NCBI RefSeq assembly: GCF_003710105.1
Contig: NZ_CP033325.1
Span: forward strand, 3,348,001 to 3,412,000
From: Georgenia faecalis
Lineage (GTDB): Bacteria > Actinomycetota > Actinomycetes > Actinomycetales > Actinomycetaceae
Length of the DNA: 64,000 nt
Reading direction: 5' to 3'
Made by a program: the position numbers and the translations under genes
Notes under the pieces: model-generated
Database searches by the model: none
The model's input: the letters and a program-made list of their open reading frames with translations, nothing else
Told to the model about the DNA's origin: nothing
Shown here: piece after piece, positions 60,035 through 64,000 of the stretch
Layout of the letters: every line of letters starts with the position of its first letter
Position numbering within the stretch: the first letter of the stretch is position 1

Positions 60035-61494
60035 CCGTCCTGGCGGGCCGCCCACCAGGACAGCAGCGCCGCGCGGGCGGCGTCCTGCCCGACGGGGCCG
60101 TGCTCCATGCGCAGGTCGAGGAGGAACCGGTACGCCTGGCCGATGACCGGGCCCGGGCCGATCCCGAGAATCTCCATGATCTGGCCGCCGTCGAGCTCGG
60201 GCCGGATCGCGGCCAGCTCCTCCGCCTCGCGCAGCGCCGCGATGCGCTCCTCGAGGTCGTCGTAGGCCGCGGCGAGCCGCATGGCCTTGCGCCGGTTGCG
60301 GGTGGTGCAGTCGGCGCGGGTGAGCCGGTGCAGGCGCTCGAGGAGGTCGCCCGCGTCGGTGACGTACCGGCGGACCGCGGAGTCCGTCCACGCCCCGTCC
60401 CCGTAGCCGTGGAAGCGCAGGTGCAGCTCGACGAGCCGCGCGACGTCCGCCGTCGTGTGCTTGTCGAAGCGCAGGGCCTTGAGCCGCTTGCTCGTCAGGC
60501 GGGCGCCCACGAGCTCGTGGTGGTGGAAGCTCACCCCGCCCCCGGCCTCGAAGCGGCGGGTCGCCGGCTTGCCGACGTCGTGCATGACCGCCGCGAGGCG
60601 CAGGACGAGGTCGGGTCCAGGGACGGCGCCGTCCGGGCCGGTCTCCAGGGCGACGGCCTGGTCGAGCACCGTGAGCGTGTGCTCGTAGACGTCCTTGTGC
60701 CGGCCGTGCTCGTCGACCGTCTCCTGGAGCTGGGCCAGCTCCGGCAGGACGACGGCGGCCACGCCGGTGTAGACGAGGAGCTCGAGGCCCCGGCGGGGCC
60801 GCGGCGACAGGAGGAGCTTGACGAGCTCGTCGCGCACGCGCTCGGCGGAGACGATCTCGAGCCGGGAGGCCATCGCCGTCATGGCGGCCATGACCTCGGG
60901 CGCGACGTCGAACCCGAGCTGGGCGGAGAACCGCGCGGCGCGCATGATCCTCAGCGGGTCGTCGTCGAAGGACTGCTCCGCCGAGACCGGGGTGCGCAGG
61001 ACGTGCTCGGCGAGGTCGCGCATCCCGTCGTGCGGGTCGACGAACGTCAGGGACGGCAGCCGCACGGCCATGGCGTTGACGGTGAAGTCGCGCCGCGTGA
61101 GGTCCCCGAGCAGCGAGTCGCCATAGGTGACGACGGGCTTGCGCGAGCCGATCTCGTAGGCCTCGGTGCGGTAGGTGGTCACCTCGACGACGACGTCGCC
61201 GCGCCGGGCGCCGATCGTCCCGAAGTCCTTGCCCTGGTCCCAGTGCGCGTCACCCCACCGGGCGAGGAGCCGCTGGCTGTCGTCGGGCAGCGCGGAGGTG
61301 GCGAAGTCGAGGTCGTTGATGGCGCGGCCGAGGAACGCGTCGCGCACCGGCCCGCCGACGAGCGCCAGCTCGTGCCCGGCGGCCTCGAAGAGGGCACCGA
61401 GCTCGAGGACCTCCGGCGGCAGCGCCGTGAACGCGGCGGCCGCCGTCCGGGCGAGGGGCACCGCGGAGTTCACGGGCGAAGGTGAGCTGGGCAT
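60031..61494 (-). CDS. cca: CCA tRNA nucleotidyltransferase
   Basis: 487 aa. The polymerase head has LVGGPVRDAFLGR and the metal-binding DLDFATS pair; the HD domain has VMHDVGKPATR. It repairs or adds the 3' CCA end of tRNAs; class II type with a fused HD domain as in mycobacterial PcnA. The start is the ATG at 61494. The gene heads a two-gene unit on the minus strand, divergent from the NUDIX gene. Confidence 0.93.
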   Translation of the reverse strand: MPSSPSPVNSAVPLARTAAAAFTALPPEVLELGALFEAAGHELALVGGPVRDAFLGRAINDLDFATSALPDDSQRLLARWGDAHWDQGKDFGTIGARRGDVVVEVTTYRTEAYEIGSRKPVVTYGDSLLGDLTRRDFTVNAMAVRLPSLTFVDPHDGMRDLAEHVLRTPVSAEQSFDDDPLRIMRAARFSAQLGFDVAPEVMAAMTAMASRLEIVSAERVRDELVKLLLSPRPRRGLELLVYTGVAAVVLPELAQLQETVDEHGRHKDVYEHTLTVLDQAVALETGPDGAVPGPDLVLRLAAVMHDVGKPATRRFEAGGGVSFHHHELVGARLTSKRLKALRFDKHTTADVARLVELHLRFHGYGDGAWTDSAVRRYVTDAGDLLERLHRLTRADCTTRNRRKAMRLAAAYDDLEERIAALREAEELAAIRPELDGGQIMEILGIGPGPVIGQAYRFLLDLRMEHGPVGQDAARAALLSWWAARQDG

Positions 61495-61579
61495 CGGACC
61501 AAGCCTGCCACGACGGAGGTGGTGGCGATGCACGGGGGCGCGCGGGCCCTTCCCCGGGCCGGGCCCCCGCGCTGTTCAT

Positions 61580-61585
61580 TACAGT
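61580..61585 (+). promoter_or_regulatory. -10 box of the NUDIX/DUF6049 operon (leaderless)
   Basis: TACAGT lies 6 nt before the ATG at 61592. Confidence 0.55.
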
Positions 61586-61591
61586 GGCCGT

Positions 61592-62116
61592 ATGCCCGCT
61601 GCCGTCCCCTCCCCGCGCCGTCGCGTGCCGACGCCGCCGCGGCGACGGGTCCTGCGCCCCCGGGCGACCATCCTCCCCGTCGTCGACGAGACCTCGGCGG
61701 GGGGCCTCGTCGTCGACGTCGTCGACGGGCAGGCCTTCACCGCGGTCATCGCCCGGCGCAACCGGGCCGGGCGGCTCGAGTGGTGCCTGCCCAAGGGCCA
61801 CCTCGAGGGCGCGGAGACGGCCGAGGAGGCCGCCGTGCGCGAGATCGCCGAGGAGACCGGCATCCGGGGCCGCATCCTGCGCCACCTCGCCACCATCGAC
61901 TACTGGTTCGCCGGCGACGACCGCCGGGTGCACAAGGTGGTCCACCACTACCTCCTCGAGGCGACCGGCGGCGAGCTCACCACGGACAACGACCCCGACC
62001 ACGAGGCCGAGGAGGTCGCCTGGGTCGGGCTCGACGACGTCGCGGCACGCCTGGCCTACCCCAACGAACGGCGGGTCGTCGCCACCGCCAGGGACGTGCT
62101 GGCCGGACGGGCATGA
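61592..62116 (+). CDS. NUDIX hydrolase (MutT4-like)
   Basis: 174 aa. Basic Pro/Arg-rich N-terminus, then the Nudix box with GHLEGAETAEEAAV leading into REIAEETGI. It heads the conserved actinobacterial operon NUDIX-DUF6049-murJ next to cca. Substrate uncertain. Stop overlaps the next start by four bases. Confidence 0.88.
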   Translation: MPAAVPSPRRRVPTPPRRRVLRPRATILPVVDETSAGGLVVDVVDGQAFTAVIARRNRAGRLEWCLPKGHLEGAETAEEAAVREIAEETGIRGRILRHLATIDYWFAGDDRRVHKVVHHYLLEATGGELTTDNDPDHEAEEVAWVGLDDVAARLAYPNERRVVATARDVLAGRA

Positions 62117-64000
62117 GCAGACCGCGCCCCTCGGGGCCCGCCGGGCGCACGCACGACCGGCGCCCCGCCACCGCTCGCCCCGCCGCCCGCCGCGCGCCGG
62201 GCCGGGCGGCGAGGCCCCTCCTCGCGCTCCTGCTCACGCTGCTCGTCGCACTCGCGCCGGCCGCACCCGCGTGGGCCACCGCCCCCACACCGCCCGCCGC
62301 GGAGGAGGCCGACGAGGGGGACGACGCGGCCGGCCGGCTCGTCGTGGACATCACCGAGATCGCCCCCGCGGTGCTCGAGCCGGACGCCGACCTCACGGTC
62401 ACCGCGACCGTGACGAACGGCGCGACGACCGCGGTCGAGCAGCCGATGCTGCGGATGCGCATGCAGCGCTCGGCGCCCATCAGCCGCTCGGCCCTGGAGC
62501 GCTGGCTCGACCTCGACTACCGCTCCGCCACCACGCTGCTCGCCGCCGAGGACCTCGACCAGCCGCTCGCCCCCGGGGCGACGACGACCGTCACCTTCAC
62601 CGTCCCCGCCGGGGAGGTCCCTCTCGCCGCGTCGTACACCGCCTGGGGCCCGCGCGGCCTCGAGGTCACGGCGGCCGACGGGGCCGACGCCACCACCGAG
62701 CCCGCGCAGGACCGCTCCTTCCTCGTGTGGTGGCCCGACGTGGAGGTCACCCCCACGCCCGTGGCCGTCCTCGCCCCGATCGTCCCCACGGCGGCCGAGC
62801 GCACGACCGCGATCGACGCCGGCGTCTCCCTCGCCGACGCCGCCGCCCCGCGGCTCACGCCGCTCCTCGAGGTGCTCGACGACGCCGACCTCGCCGTCGA
62901 CCCGGCGCTCCTGGCGCCCGCGGCCGCCGACGGGGGGCTCGGCGACGACGCCACCGCCGCCCCCGAGCCCACGGCGCCGGCGGAGGAGACCACCGCGCCC
63001 GTCGACGACGGCGCCGCCCCGGCGGAGGGGACGGCCGAGCCCACGGCGAGCGCGGAACCCACGGCAAGCGCGGAATCCACGGCGAGTGCCGAGCCCACGG
63101 CGAGTGCCGAGCCCGGCGACGCGCCGCCGCCCAAGGAGGCCCCCGCGGGGACGGCACTCGTCGCCGCACTCGCCGACCACCCCCGGTTCCACGCGCTGCC
63201 CTGGGCCGACGCCGACGTCGCGGCGCTCGCCCACACCGGCGCCCGCGACCTCCTCGAGGCGGCCGTGGCCCAGACCCGCACCACCCTCGCCGACCTCGAC
63301 CTGCCCGCGCAGGAGTGGATCGCGTGGCCGGACACCGCCGACCCCGACCAGGTGACGGTGCACGCCGCCGCCGCGGCAGGCGCCGGCTCGGTCGTCCTGC
63401 CCTCCCGCTCCGTCGAGGTGACCGACCGCCTCACCTACACCCCGGCCGGGCTCGCGACCGTCGCCGTCGGCGAGACGGAGGTCCGTGCGGTCCTCGCCGA
63501 CGAGCGCCTCTCCGCGATGCTCGCCGGCACGCACGAGCCGGTGGCCGGCGGCGAGACCGAGGTCGTCGAGCTCGACGACCTCACCGCCCGCCAGCTCCTC
63601 CTCGCCGACACGGCCGTCATCACCCGCGAGCGCCCCAGCGACCCACGCGCGCTGCTCCTCACCCTTCCGCGGGACGGCGCCCTCGCCCCCGACGCCCTCG
63701 GCGAGCGGCTCGACGCGCTCGCCGCCGCCCCGTGGGTCGACGTCGTCCCCGTCGCGGACCTGGTCGCCGCGGAGCCGCCCGACGTCGAGCGGGACGCCCT
63801 GCCCGAGCGGGCCATCGACCCCGGCGAGCTCGACGGCGCCGACGTCGCCACCATCACCGAGGTCCTGTCCGCCGCGAGCGCCCTGGCCGCCGCGACGCCG
63901 GACCCCGAGCAGATCACCGGCCCCGCGCAGACCGCGCTGCTCGTGGCGCTCTCCGCCGAGTGGCGCACCGACCCCGGCACCCGCGCGACGATCCTCGCGA
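62113..64000 (+). CDS. DUF6049 family secreted/membrane protein (partial, runs off the window)
   Basis: 629 codons are visible with no stop. A basic N-terminus and the helix LLALLLTLLVALAPAAPAWA form a signal peptide or anchor. An Ig-like segment (LVVDITEIAPAVLEPDADLT) follows, then a low-complexity region (~290-335) with five-residue EPTAS-type repeats, then a large extracellular domain. The family lies before murJ in Actinobacteria and is thought to act in cell-wall export, without a proven function. murJ is expected beyond the window. Confidence 0.85.
   Translation, partial: MSRPRPSGPAGRTHDRRPATARPAARRAPGRAARPLLALLLTLLVALAPAAPAWATAPTPPAAEEADEGDDAAGRLVVDITEIAPAVLEPDADLTVTATVTNGATTAVEQPMLRMRMQRSAPISRSALERWLDLDYRSATTLLAAEDLDQPLAPGATTTVTFTVPAGEVPLAASYTAWGPRGLEVTAADGADATTEPAQDRSFLVWWPDVEVTPTPVAVLAPIVPTAAERTTAIDAGVSLADAAAPRLTPLLEVLDDADLAVDPALLAPAAADGGLGDDATAAPEPTAPAEETTAPVDDGAAPAEGTAEPTASAEPTASAESTASAEPTASAEPGDAPPPKEAPAGTALVAALADHPRFHALPWADADVAALAHTGARDLLEAAVAQTRTTLADLDLPAQEWIAWPDTADPDQVTVHAAAAAGAGSVVLPSRSVEVTDRLTYTPAGLATVAVGETEVRAVLADERLSAMLAGTHEPVAGGETEVVELDDLTARQLLLADTAVITRERPSDPRALLLTLPRDGALAPDALGERLDALAAAPWVDVVPVADLVAAEPPDVERDALPERAIDPGELDGADVATITEVLSAASALAAATPDPEQITGPAQTALLVALSAEWRTDPGTRATILA
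63040..63117. repeat. 15-bp in-frame repeat in the DUF6049 gene
   Basis: About five copies of a unit encoding (E)PTASA, close to GAGCCCACGGCGAGT, form a flexible linker in the exported protein. Confidence 0.8.

Noticed and set aside
62056-63534. 492-aa minus-strand open frame over the DUF6049 gene
   Set aside because: Gly/Arg/Val-rich antisense shadow; the plus-strand gene has a signal peptide, coupled start and conserved context.
1-64000. tRNA, rRNA, IS element, prophage or integrase
   Set aside because: No cloverleaf-like sequence, transposase, integrase or phage structural protein was recognised on either strand.

Overview
The window is chromosomal DNA of a very GC-rich actinobacterium. 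Third codon positions are almost always G or C, GTG starts are frequent, and most operonic genes overlap by four bases. From 47.3 kb on it carries the gene order found near the actinobacterial replication origin: dnaB, rplI, rpsR, ssb, rpsF, a PonA-type penicillin-binding protein, PadR and ino1, then cca, NUDIX and a DUF6049 gene that normally precedes murJ. A member of the Micrococcales (Georgenia, Beutenbergia or Cellulomonas relatives) fits, but the sequence alone does not fix the genus. I see no tRNA, rRNA, CRISPR array, phage or insertion sequence.

Region 1 (0-5.9 kb) is a hexuronate cluster: UxaC, UxuB-like dehydrogenase and an FGGY gluconokinase in one tight operon, divergent from a LarA-family nickel-pincer epimerase. 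Read together they suggest an unusual route in which glucuronate is converted via fructuronate and mannonate to gluconate and 6-phosphogluconate, bypassing mannonate dehydratase and KDG. This is the most attractive system in the window. Region 2 (5.8-15.8 kb) is a set of mostly single genes: DedA, PhzF-like, DUF2277, DoxX-like, a hydrolase, SppA, AIM24, a DinB-type polymerase with an aliphatic residue at the steric gate, a kinase-like protein and an EamA exporter.

Region 3 (16.0-32.1 kb) is a glycan-utilisation locus. A DeoR-HTH/LacI-sensor hybrid regulator faces a nine-gene run: 2-hydroxyacid dehydrogenase, DUF2264, lipoprotein binding protein, two permeases, GH13, GH3, GH2 beta-mannosidase and a sugar isomerase-like protein. 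No ABC ATPase is included, so a shared ATPase encoded elsewhere must power the importer.

Region 4 (32.1-44.0 kb) holds four separate two-component ABC-2 exporters, each next to its own regulator (XRE plus TetR, TetR, histidine kinase/response regulator, XRE). Several have a clean inverted repeat at the promoter. Region 5 (44.0-47.3 kb) has a small HhH protein, a methyltransferase, a MerR/MFS pair with a MerR-type long-spacer promoter, and a NUDIX enzyme.

Region 6 (47.3-64 kb) is the replication, ribosome and cell-wall core. Between dnaB and a MATE transporter is a cluster of DnaA-box-like sites. Between that transporter and rplI is a 0.6 kb gene-poor stretch with two copies of a palindrome-bearing repeat and a 20-bp tandem array. 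Across the whole window at least thirteen genes have a TANNNT box exactly 6-7 nt before the start codon, which implies many leaderless transcripts.
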